Below, in pieces: positions 54,188-62,011 of a DNA stretch of 64,000 bases (positions are counted from its first letter, which is position 1; each line of letters opens with the position of its first letter). The notes beneath the pieces were generated by a model that made no database searches, was not told where the DNA came from, and saw only the letters and a program-made list of their open reading frames with translations. The DNA comes from Bacillus sp. V5-8f (lineage in GTDB: Bacteria; Bacillota; Bacilli; Bacillales; DSM-1321), in NCBI RefSeq assembly GCF_002863565.1, contig NZ_PGUW01000021.1, positions 20,257 to 84,256 of the forward strand, written 5' to 3'. The position numbers were made by a program, and so were the translations under genes.

Positions 54188-54388
54188 ATGTTCTATCCAA
54201 CCTACCAACGTAAAAAAGACAACTCGGTACATATCGTCAAAGATCAGAACACATGCCAATGCGGACTCAAACACAACTCCTTTTATGAACTAAACAGACA
54301 AGACCTCCGGAATATCGTTTTCAAACCATTAGATGAAGTCACCTGCGAAACCTGCCTGGAAAGGCTTAAAGAAATGCAAGACTCTTAA
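54188..54388 (+). CDS. 66-residue cysteine-motif protein, paralogue of the gene at 15310
   Basis: The product starts MFYPTYQRKKDNSVHIVKDQ and continues NTCQCGLKHNSFYELNRQDL and VTCETCLERLKEMQDS. It shares YPTxQ, HIVKD, CG, R-x-DLR, and TCExC with the 15310 product. Four cysteines (C-x-C and C-x-x-C) suggest a zinc-bound mini-fold. AAAGGA precedes the ATG. It is followed by a hairpin at 54443-54469. Both paralogues lie beside motility genes. The function is unknown. Confidence 0.75.
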   Translation: MFYPTYQRKKDNSVHIVKDQNTCQCGLKHNSFYELNRQDLRNIVFKPLDEVTCETCLERLKEMQDS

Positions 54389-54442
54389 AATGTAACTATT
54401 GAGATTAGGAGCATAGGAATCCCTGTAACAAGGGCAATATAA

Positions 54443-54469
54443 AACGCAGTTCTGTAGCAGAACTGCGTT
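54443..54469. terminator. Terminator between the small gene and hpf
   Basis: AACGCAGTTCTG (54443-54454) pairs with CAGAACTGCGTT (54458-54469) over a 3-base loop. The minus strand continues TTTTATATT. It serves hpf and perhaps the convergent small gene. Confidence 0.85.
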
Positions 54470-54490
54470 CGCTGTTATTTTAGGGTATCC

Positions 54491-55048
54491 TTATTTAGTC
54501 TCAATCAACCCGTAACGGCCGTCTTTGCGACGGTACACCACGTTGGTTTCATTCGTCTCGGCATTTGTATAAACGAAGAAATTATGTCCGAGCATGTTCA
54601 TTTGGAGGATCGCTTCCTCGCTGTCCATAGGTTTCAGTTCAAAGCTCTTACTGCGGACTAGTTCCAGTTCGCTATCTTCTTCATCCTCCACAGCTACAGT
54701 GCCGGTCTCCTCAACCGTTGAAAACATCGCAGCGGTATTACCCGTTGTTCGGAACTTGCGGTTTACTTTTGTTTTATGTTTACGGATTTGGCGCTCAAGC
54801 TTATCGACAATCAAATCAATGGCTGCATACATATCAGCATTAGCCTCTTCAGCCCGCAACACCAAATTCGTCATGGGTATCGTAACTTCCACTTTAGATG
54901 TGGTATTATTATTAACCTTTAAATTTACATGGGCATTCACATTTTCCGTATTACTAAAATATCGTTCCAATTTTCCGATTTTTCTCTCTACATACTCTCT
55001 AATTGCTGGAGTTACCTCGATGTTTTCACCACGAACGTTGTAATTCAT
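54491..55048 (-). CDS. hpf: Long-form ribosome hibernation promoting factor
   Basis: 185 residues. The N-terminal HPF/RaiA domain (MNYNVRGENIEVTPAIREYV; ADMYAAIDLIVDKLERQIRK) is joined through an acidic linker to the C-terminal dimerisation domain (LVRSKSFELKPMDSEEAILQ, MNMLGHNFFVYTNAETNE, VVYRRKDGRYGLIE). The long form makes inactive 100S ribosome dimers in stationary phase. AAAGGAGG lies upstream of the ATG. A SigB-like promoter lies at 55095-55120, fitting the stress control known for B. subtilis yvyD/hpf. Confidence 0.95.
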   Translation of the reverse strand: MNYNVRGENIEVTPAIREYVERKIGKLERYFSNTENVNAHVNLKVNNNTTSKVEVTIPMTNLVLRAEEANADMYAAIDLIVDKLERQIRKHKTKVNRKFRTTGNTAAMFSTVEETGTVAVEDEEDSELELVRSKSFELKPMDSEEAILQMNMLGHNFFVYTNAETNETNVVYRRKDGRYGLIETK

Positions 55049-55094
55049 AAACTGAGTCCTCCTTTAAATAAGGCTATGTTAAATATATTCTACG

Positions 55095-55120
55095 ATACCC
55101 TTAACATTACCTTCACAAAC
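55095..55120 (-). promoter_or_regulatory. SigB-like promoter of hpf
   Basis: -35 GTTTGT, 14-base spacer, -10 GGGTAT on the minus strand (consensus GTTTAA-N12-14-GGGWAT). Transcription would begin about 40 bp before the hpf ATG. Confidence 0.75.
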
Positions 55121-55244
55121 CAGGAAAAAAATTTGTCGAAATGGTTAAGGAAGAGTCGGAAAACGGAAAATGATTTTATTGTTTTTCATTAAAACGATTC
55201 ATGAAGAAATCTATGAAAGTATGGTTAGTAAAACAATACTACTT

Positions 55245-55595
55245 TCATTTTGATCTGTCATAAAAGATTCCATCTGTAACTAATGCCTGGTAGGGATCGG
55301 AATATTTTTGCTTAGTGACTTTTTTTTGTCGGATTTCCTTTAACCTTTCAACAATCTGACCTTTAATGAAAATAAGTTCTTCATTTAAAGCATTATCCAT
55401 TCTGATTAGTTTTTTTCCCATTTCCCTTTCCTCTGAAGAAAACGGTGCGGCAATGTCATTTAACATCGCCGTCCTTTCTTCAAGTAAACTCTCTATTTCA
55501 GCTATCCCTTGGTCCCAATCTTCATCCTGATTAAAGTGTCGGACACGCTGAAGTAGGTGCGAAGTAGTTTCATAGTAAACCTTAAGCCGATTCAT
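55245..55595 (-). CDS. fliT: Flagellar protein FliT
   Basis: 116 residues, all helical, with FNQDEDWDQGIAEIESLLEE and a QIVERLKEIRQKKVTKQKYS tail. FliT-family chaperones bind FliD for export. The start codon overlaps the fliS stop (TAATG), so the genes are translationally coupled. Sequence conservation of FliT is low; position after fliD-fliS supports the call. Confidence 0.8.
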   Translation of the reverse strand: MNRLKVYYETTSHLLQRVRHFNQDEDWDQGIAEIESLLEERTAMLNDIAAPFSSEEREMGKKLIRMDNALNEELIFIKGQIVERLKEIRQKKVTKQKYSDPYQALVTDGIFYDRSK

Positions 55596-55996
55596 TATAC
55601 AGAGTCGCTCCGGGAAAACTGCTTCTGGCGATTCATTTGGATAACCTGTTTCCAGAGATTGCGAAATTCAACTATGTATTCCTCTACCTCCGTTAATATT
55701 TCGCTGTCATTTTTAATGTTGGCCTCTATCAAACGGCGATTCAGATAATCATACATAATCATCATGTTATTTGCTACTTCAGTGTCCGTTTTTAATGTAA
55801 CCATAAGCTCCTGCACTATATTTTGAGCTTTCTGGATGTTCGTATTGCGATTTTCAGTCGATTTATCTTCTATTGCTTTTTTAGCCTGAGAAATAAATTT
55901 TAAACAGCCATTATAAAGCATAAGAGTCAATTCACCCGGCGATGCGGTATTTACAGAATTTTGTTGATAAGTTTGATATGGATTTCCCATAGCCAT
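55595..55996 (-). CDS. fliS: Flagellar export chaperone FliS
   Basis: 133 residues: NPYQTYQQNSVNTASPGELT and LMLYNGCLKFISQAKKAIED, the FliS signature, with a four-helix fold and a C-terminal RNLWKQVIQMNRQ helix. FliS binds the flagellin C terminus and prevents early polymerisation. ATG 55996 (MAMGNPYQ) has AAGGAA about 9 bases upstream; the GTG at 56005 lies too close to it. It is 95 bp after fliD. Confidence 0.93.
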   Translation of the reverse strand: MAMGNPYQTYQQNSVNTASPGELTLMLYNGCLKFISQAKKAIEDKSTENRNTNIQKAQNIVQELMVTLKTDTEVANNMMIMYDYLNRRLIEANIKNDSEILTEVEEYIVEFRNLWKQVIQMNRQKQFSRSDSV

Positions 55997-56091
55997 AGAT
56001 TTCACTTCCTTTTCTTCAGTTCACCGACAACATAATTATATGCTCTTAGTCGACAGCTCCGGCTAGTATTTAAAAAAGGTTAATAGACTGC

Positions 56092-57675
56092 TTATGCACC
56101 AGCAAATTGTTGCATCAAATAACTGCTCTGCTCATTTGATTTTTGGATCGCTTTCTCCATTGCGGTGAATTGGCGCCAATAACGGTCTTCAACCTTCTTT
56201 AGCTTATCCTCAAACCGATTTATTTGAGAATCAACATTATTTAAAAGCCTGCCAATTGCAAATTGATGGTTAGTTTTAGTTGCACTGCCTGCTTTTTCAG
56301 TAATACTCTCCATTGATTTTTCAATGGTATCGCGTAAACGGCGTGCAATTCCTCTTGATCCAGTATCCGTACTATCATTAGCAAACAATTGATATACCGC
56401 ATTCGGGTCTTTTTCGATTGCTTCCTTTAATTTCGCTTCATTAATTTGAAGCTTTCCACCTTCAAGGTAGTTCTTAGTTGTAATTCCAATCTTAGATAAT
56501 TGATCATAGCTATTATTGATATTATCATTATCCGTTCCTACCCTACCGTATAAATCTAGGCGCATGGTATTTATGGTGCGTGATAAAACCGAATCATTAC
56601 GAAGCATACCGTTACGGGCTCTTTCCTCCCACATTTCGATTTGCTTTTCTGACATACCTTCTTTTTGTTTATCTGTAAGCGGGGTATAGTCCCGATAACG
56701 TTCTTCAATTAGTTCGTTATTTATCTTATCGATAGTTTCATTATATTTATCTACAAAGGATTTGATATTGTTAAAAATCTCCTCTACATCAGTTGCGGTA
56801 GAAATTGATACTGGCGTACCTGTAATGCCTTTAAGCGTATATTGGATACCGCTAATCGTAAAAGTGTTAGATGTTTGTTCCATTTCATAACCATTGATTT
56901 TCACTTTAGCATTGGATCCTGATTGATCCTTGGCTAATTCATATGCATCAGCCGCGTTATTGGGATCTGCAATTGTGTCAACATTCATTGCTCCTGGATC
57001 AGCGAATCCCAAATCGATTAAGAACGCTTTTGTTGTATCATCCGCTGCAGCAATAACACCATGTTCACCTGTTTTAGTTGCTGTAAAGATTATACGATTT
57101 TTGTAATCAGGACTCTCAGGAGTAGCCACATTAATCTTTGCTCGCATGGCAGAAACACCAAGACCGGAGCTGTTAAATTTCCCAAGAATAGTGTCTATAG
57201 ACTCGTCTTTAGAAATTGAAATGGTTACATCGTTAAATTTGTCGCTGCCAGGATCTTTAACTTTAAACTTCAGTTGCTTATCTGCAGTAGCTGTAATTTT
57301 TCCATCAGTTCCTGTTTGAAAAGATGTACCGGTCAAATCACCAGCAGCTTTCCAAGTGGCAGGCTTAGCAAGATTCACTACTTCTATTTGATTGGATACA
57401 TTTGACTGCGAACTGAGCGCAACTGCAGAAACTATATTTTCATTAGATGTTGTAACTTTCTTTACGTTAAATGACTTTTGTAAAAAAACTTTTTCAAAAA
57501 TATTGTCATCAAGGCCTTTAAGCAATGTATTCATTGAACGATAGTCGTCACGTTGCCACGCTAAATATTGTTTTTTTTGTGTCAGTTTGTCCAAAGGCAT
57601 CCGCTCAGCCTTCATTAAATCTCCTACAAGCGTATCAATGTCCATGCCGCTAGCTAATCCGCCTATACGCACCAT
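56092..57675 (-). CDS. fliD: Flagellar filament cap protein FliD
   Basis: 527 residues. FliD N-terminal domain (MVRIGGLASGMDIDTLVGDL, MKAERMPLDKLTQKKQYLAW), variable middle with a FliD-type insertion, and C-terminal coiled coil (LNNVDSQINRFEDKLKKVED). It caps the growing filament and guides flagellin folding. It lies 15 bp after flaG in the same operon. Confidence 0.93.
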   Translation of the reverse strand: MVRIGGLASGMDIDTLVGDLMKAERMPLDKLTQKKQYLAWQRDDYRSMNTLLKGLDDNIFEKVFLQKSFNVKKVTTSNENIVSAVALSSQSNVSNQIEVVNLAKPATWKAAGDLTGTSFQTGTDGKITATADKQLKFKVKDPGSDKFNDVTISISKDESIDTILGKFNSSGLGVSAMRAKINVATPESPDYKNRIIFTATKTGEHGVIAAADDTTKAFLIDLGFADPGAMNVDTIADPNNAADAYELAKDQSGSNAKVKINGYEMEQTSNTFTISGIQYTLKGITGTPVSISTATDVEEIFNNIKSFVDKYNETIDKINNELIEERYRDYTPLTDKQKEGMSEKQIEMWEERARNGMLRNDSVLSRTINTMRLDLYGRVGTDNDNINNSYDQLSKIGITTKNYLEGGKLQINEAKLKEAIEKDPNAVYQLFANDSTDTGSRGIARRLRDTIEKSMESITEKAGSATKTNHQFAIGRLLNNVDSQINRFEDKLKKVEDRYWRQFTAMEKAIQKSNEQSSYLMQQFAGA

Positions 57676-57690
57676 ATTTATATCACCAAC

Positions 57691-58053
57691 CTAAATTCTT
57701 TTATCAACCATAATTCCAACAAACTCTGTCATGGCCGCATAAAAATCCAAGATTTTCTTTGATGGAATTTCCTTAATCGTTTCCTGGGTGGTATCATCAA
57801 CGACTGTTACATAATATTCATTAAGCTTCTCATGGAATTCAAACTTTATTGAGGTATGTGAAGGTTGTAAAAACTTATTTAGACTGTCTACAACTTCTTC
57901 TATCTCTTGCTTCGAATATTCTTTGTTTTTAACTGCATTTGCATTGGCTGTAATTTCATTTGTTCCTTCTTTTTTTGTAATTATATTAGTTCCTTCTTGG
58001 TTAGCTGTTCTTGGCTGAGAGGAATGTACCGATGAAGATAAAGGCTCGAGCAC
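57691..58053 (-). CDS. flaG: Flagellar protein FlaG
   Basis: 120 residues. The C-terminal half matches FlaG/YvyC (SLNKFLQPSHTSIKFEFHEK, LNEYYVTVVDDTTQETIKEI, DFYAAMTEFVGIMVDKRI), and the N-terminal half is a polar linker. GTG 58053 is chosen because GGGGGAG lies 5 bases upstream; the longer reading to 58137 would cover the promoter and has a hydrophobic N terminus unlike the family. FlaG influences filament length. First gene of the flaG-fliD-fliS-fliT operon. Confidence 0.88.
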   Translation of the reverse strand: MLEPLSSSVHSSQPRTANQEGTNIITKKEGTNEITANANAVKNKEYSKQEIEEVVDSLNKFLQPSHTSIKFEFHEKLNEYYVTVVDDTTQETIKEIPSKKILDFYAAMTEFVGIMVDKRI

Positions 58054-58085
58054 ATAGACTCCCCCTATAATTGTTGTTATTAATA

Positions 58086-58112
58086 ATATCGGATGATTAC
58101 AGCATACTTTTA
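58086..58112 (-). promoter_or_regulatory. SigD-type promoter of flaG
   Basis: TAAA, 15 bases, TCCGATAT on the minus strand, one mismatch from the SigD consensus TAAA-N15-GCCGATAT. It is 33 bp before the flaG GTG. Confidence 0.85.
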
Positions 58113-58141
58113 GCTTGCCTAATGTCATACAATACATAAAA

Positions 58142-58161
58142 CCACAGCACCTTTGCTGTGG
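58142..58161 (-). terminator. Terminator of the YaaR-like gene
   Basis: CCACAGCA pairs with TGCTGTGG over a 4-base loop. The minus strand continues TTTTATG. Confidence 0.75.
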
Positions 58162-58170
58162 CCACTTTAC

Positions 58171-58608
58171 TCACGTATAAATATTAATTAGCAACCCTTT
58201 GATTTCTCCAACTAAATTAAGAATGTCCAGCCCCTTCTTTTCCTTGTTGATCACTTCATTAGTCAGATCAATTAGTTTTTTGTCTACTTCCTTAACTAGT
58301 TTATATATTTTGGAAGAACCCCGTTGGTTGAAGCCCCGTTGTTCCTGTAACTGCAAGCCATTCTTAATAGCTTCGTCCATAAAATCCTTAACAAGCTTTT
58401 TATATTTTCGAAGATTTTCAACCGTCTGATTTTCATGAAGCTTGGAGCCCTGAACTTCTATTTCTTTCATTTTTTTATTCAGACGGTCAAAAGTAACATC
58501 ATTTCGTCGTTTATCCATGACGGAAGTAAAGGATATGGAATCTGTTGCGACTTCCTCTTTAAATTCCGTTTTAGACAATGTACTTTTGGAGATACGTTGT
58601 ACTTCCAT
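58171..58608 (-). CDS. YaaR-family (DUF327) protein
   Basis: 145 residues. DUF327 motifs: ISFTSVMDKRR, EIEVQGSKLHENQTVENLRK, YKKLVKDFMDEAIKNGLQLQ, and a C terminus with NLVGEIKGLLINIYT. In B. subtilis YaaR itself lies elsewhere; homologues near flagellar genes in other Firmicutes suggest a motility-related role, but the function is unproven. The gene lies between flagellin and flaG, with AAAGGTGATG upstream of the ATG, and has terminators on both sides. Confidence 0.85.
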   Translation of the reverse strand: MEVQRISKSTLSKTEFKEEVATDSISFTSVMDKRRNDVTFDRLNKKMKEIEVQGSKLHENQTVENLRKYKKLVKDFMDEAIKNGLQLQEQRGFNQRGSSKIYKLVKEVDKKLIDLTNEVINKEKKGLDILNLVGEIKGLLINIYT

Positions 58609-58652
58609 ATACCATCACCTTTTTATATTTTGTTTTCCATTGGCTCAGAGAA

Positions 58653-58678
58653 AAAGGAGAGGTGGATACCTCTCCTTT
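58653..58678 (-). terminator. Terminator of the flagellin gene
   Basis: AAAGGAGAGGT (58653-58663) pairs perfectly with ACCTCTCCTTT (58668-58678) over a 4-base loop. The minus strand continues TTTCT. Confidence 0.88.
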
Positions 58679-58686
58679 ATACCATA

Positions 58687-61203
58687 TTATTTTAATAATT
58701 GTAACACACCTTGTGGAAGCTGGTTAGCTTGAGCCAACATCGCTTGAGCTGCTTGGTTTAGAATATTATTTTTCGTGAAATTGGTCATCTCTTGAGCCAT
58801 ATCCAAATCGCGAATGCGTGATTCTGAAGCAGTCAGGTTCTCATTCATGTATTTTAAATTGTCGACAGTGTATTCCAAGCGGTTTTGCAGGGCTCCCAGA
58901 CGTGAACGTTCTTCAGAAACTCGCTGAATAGCATCATCTACGACTACAATGACAGCCTGTGCTTTTTCATTAGAACTAATATCCAAGGTATATTCTGTGA
59001 TCTCATCAGAAACTCCGTTATTAGATCTTGCGTTTTCAGTAAACCATACTTTCTGCTGCTGCCCATTTAAAAGAGTAATAGTTTTTTCTCCGCCTGCATC
59101 ACCAGAACTAATATTCAAAGCCTTAGCACGCATATCCTTAATTTCAAGTGATACCGTTTGACCTGCATTTGCACCGATTTGCATGGTGGCGGAATTATTA
59201 ACTTCATCTCCGTTTTCAAGTTCAAATAAAGCACTATCAGCTACACTTGTATTTAAAGTAGTTTGGATACTTAAACCACTGATATCTAAACCTACCAGAT
59301 CTCCCAGTTGGAAAGCTTTACTTTCTACTATATCATTATATGTTAGCCCATCATCGGAAGACTTTTTCAACACTGCCTGATAAGAATCAGCTGGAATAAT
59401 ATCATCAATAGTAAACGAAACTACACCTGCATCAATTGTGTTTCCAATATCAGTTGCATCAAAGGTGAATTTAATATTATTACCAAGATCAGTAACCCCA
59501 GAACTTGTCAATGTAACGGCATTGTTTAATAATGATCCATTCTTTTCAAGTTAAGCAGTAACAATACTTTCTCTAGCTACATCAAAACTTACCGTTGATT
59601 TATTAGCACTCCCAATTCCCATGCTTTGCAATGCAGCAGAATCTAAATCGATCTGAACACCATCACCTGCATTACCTATTTGGATATTAGTTAAATCTGT
59701 CACAGTAAGATTTGATATCGTATTACCTGTATAATCCTTAACATTCCAGGTGTCTTCATACTGAACTGTTACATCCTCAACATGTCCAAGAGTTAGGCGA
59801 GCAGGATCTAAAGCAAGTGAAAGATTACCTGTACTAAAGTTAAAGGCTGCACTTAGGTCTCCATCAACCACTCGCTGTTCTTCTGTTTCATTATTGTGAG
59901 TAGCAACAATTGTTTTTGAAACATTGAAGTTCAATGTTGATGTACTAATGGCGTCATTTCCATCAACAGTACCGTCGTGATTTACAGCAGCCCATAGCGC
60001 GTCAGTATCGATTTGCACATCAAGGTCACCAAGTTTAATTGTCTCTACACCAGCAGCTTGAGTGATTTCAAAATCGATTTGTGTATCAGGAACCAAATTT
60101 CCATTTGAATCTTTTAATCCAATTGTGTATGTTGCCTTAGTAGCTGTGTCATCCGTTAATTGAATATCAATGGAATAAGCCCCCATTGGATCAGCGAATA
60201 CGGAAGGATCACTAACTGAAACATTTGTGATATACGTGTCGGATGCTCCTGAAGATACTTTAGCAACAGTTGTAAATGTGTAATCCCCTGCTTCCGCTGG
60301 GTTATTTGGATCAATTGTTACATTGCTAAGTGTAGCACCGTTCCCATCAACTGCGTTGTAGGCACGATTTTTTGTTACTTCGATATCATAAGTACCGTCA
60401 ACTAAAGTAGAGTTCGGATCTATGGTAATTGGTTGGTTTCCATTCGCATTATTTAAGGCAGCTGCTGGATCACTTAAATTTTCCGCTACAGGTCCAACTG
60501 TTTTATCTAAAATGATTTTATAATCTCCCGCATCTAAATCGATGTCGTTATTTGTCCCTGGAATTAACGCATCAATTCCAACACTTCCAGATCCTCCTCC
60601 TGTTTTAATAACAGTTGCGGGATTAACATTCTGATATTTATTAGCTATTCCACCAGAGTTTTCAATTTCAATTTTGAAATTCCCATTGCTTACCAAAGAA
60701 TTTTGATCAACTTTTAAATTAGATAGGTTATTCGTTAAAATGTCCGATCCAGTCTTTATATTTTTAGGCTCGCCAAGGATTTGCAGGTCACCATTTAATA
60801 ATTTCTTTGTATTAAATTCCGTTGTATTACCGATACGGTTGATTTCGTTTGTTAATTGATTGATCTCTTTCTGAATTGCTTCACGATCAACAGCAGTGTT
60901 AGAATCATTTGCTGCTTGAACAGCCAATTCACGGACACGCTGTAGGATTGAGTGAGTAGATGAAAGAGCTCCTTCTGCTGTCTGGATAAAGGAAATGCCA
61001 TCTAAAACATTTCGCTCTGCCATGCCAAGACCTCTGATCTGCGAACGCATTTTCTCAGAAATTGCAAGTCCTGCAGCATCATCGGCGGCACGGTTAATAC
61101 GCAATCCTGAAGAAAGCTTTTCTAAGCTCTTTGATGTATTTGCATTATTTACTGATAAATTTCTATACGCATTTAATGCCGATATATTATGATTAATTCT
61201 CAT
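58687..61203 (-). pseudogene. hag: Large flagellin gene interrupted by an in-frame TAA
   Basis: One 839-codon frame from ATG 61203 to the stop at 58687. The N-terminal D0/D1 ([40 protein letters not shown]) and C-terminal D1/D0 (NLTASESRIRDLDMAQEMTN; ILNQAAQAMLAQANQLPQGV) are intact, with a large variable centre. Codon 551 is TAA (59553-59551), after SIVTA; reading resumes in the same frame as LEKNGSLLNNAVT. A single C-to-T change at a CAA codon would explain it. Truncation removes D0-C, so the product could not form filament. Alternatives are a sequencing error, readthrough or suppression. GAGGAG lies 7 bases before the ATG. Confidence 0.85.
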
Positions 61204-61228
61204 GTTTTAAACTCCTCGTTAATTGATA

Positions 61229-61654
61229 TTAATATTGTACTCTCATGATGCTCGCCTCATAGGCTGCCACTTTTTTATTGATCTTTGGTTTTACTGCGCT
61301 AGCATTTTGTTTAAGAGCTTCGTTCCATGCTTGCGAAAGTTGTTCCACTAGATTTAAAATACCAGTAATCTTATCAGTATCTTTTTTTACGTTTGCCACA
61401 ATTAATTCGTTCGCCATAAAGTTATATAATGTATCTAACTGTTCAGCTATTGGACCAGCTTCATATTTAAGACCTACACCCAGTCGATGCAATATGTCGT
61501 TTGCTTTTTGCATTTTAACATTTGCTTCCACAAAGTTTTTCTTTTCAATAAAATCAATCGCCTCTTCAAGATTTTCCATAATCCCCTCATATAAAAAAGA
61601 AGTTAATTCTTGAGGCGTTTTGTTATATATGACATCTTGTGTCAGGGCCTCCAT
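61229..61654 (-). CDS. fliS: Second FliS-type export chaperone
   Basis: 141 residues: DVIYNKTPQELTSFLYEGIM, ENLEEAIDFIEKKNFVEANV, and QLDTLYNFMANELIVANVKK, a FliS-like four-helix protein distinct from the fliS at 55595. It directly precedes the flagellin gene (25 bp), so it probably serves that unusually large flagellin. A GGAGGTG site precedes the ATG. It lies behind a SigD-like promoter at 61689-61715. Confidence 0.85.
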   Translation of the reverse strand: MEALTQDVIYNKTPQELTSFLYEGIMENLEEAIDFIEKKNFVEANVKMQKANDILHRLGVGLKYEAGPIAEQLDTLYNFMANELIVANVKKDTDKITGILNLVEQLSQAWNEALKQNASAVKPKINKKVAAYEASIMRVQY

Positions 61655-61688
61655 CGTGCACCTCCATCAACTAACTTGTCTACCATTA

Positions 61689-61715
61689 TTATCGGACGTA
61701 TATAAGATGTGTTAA
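61689..61715 (-). promoter_or_regulatory. SigD-type promoter of fliS2-flagellin
   Basis: TTAA, 15 bases, TCCGATAA on the minus strand. It resembles the flaG promoter and overlaps the stop codon of the FlhB-like gene. Confidence 0.7.
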
Positions 61716-62011
61716 TAGATTTTTTCCAATTCTTCTAGCATAATTAAAATTTCAGCAATTGCTGCGTAGAGCTGCGGCGGGATTGACTCTCCTAAATCTA
61801 TATCCAATAAATGATTGACCAAGGTTTCGTCTTCCTGCATCTGTATATTATTTTGTTTTGCTAATTCAATTATTTTTTGAGCAACTAGTCCGCTCCCTTG
61901 AGCGATAATCGTTGGAGCAGCATTTGCCCCGCCATCATACTTAATCACGGCAGCGGTTGGCCCATTCATCTGCTTGCGTTTCTTTTGATTAAAATGCAGC
62001 GAATTGATCAT
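61712..62011 (-). CDS. ylqH: FlhB C-terminal-like (YlqH-type) export switch protein
   Basis: 99 residues with MNGPTAAVIKYDGGANAAPT and a following IAQGSGLVAQKIIELAKQNN, DETLVNHLLDIDLGESIPPQ, matching the soluble C-terminal domain of FlhB/EscU. The autocleavage motif NPTH is replaced by NGPT, typical of FhlX/YlqH proteins that can substitute for FlhB-C in switching export specificity. It overlaps the upstream FliK-like gene by ATGA. In B. subtilis ylqG-ylqH lie together elsewhere, as here. Confidence 0.88.
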   Translation of the reverse strand: MINSLHFNQKKRKQMNGPTAAVIKYDGGANAAPTIIAQGSGLVAQKIIELAKQNNIQMQEDETLVNHLLDIDLGESIPPQLYAAIAEILIMLEELEKIY

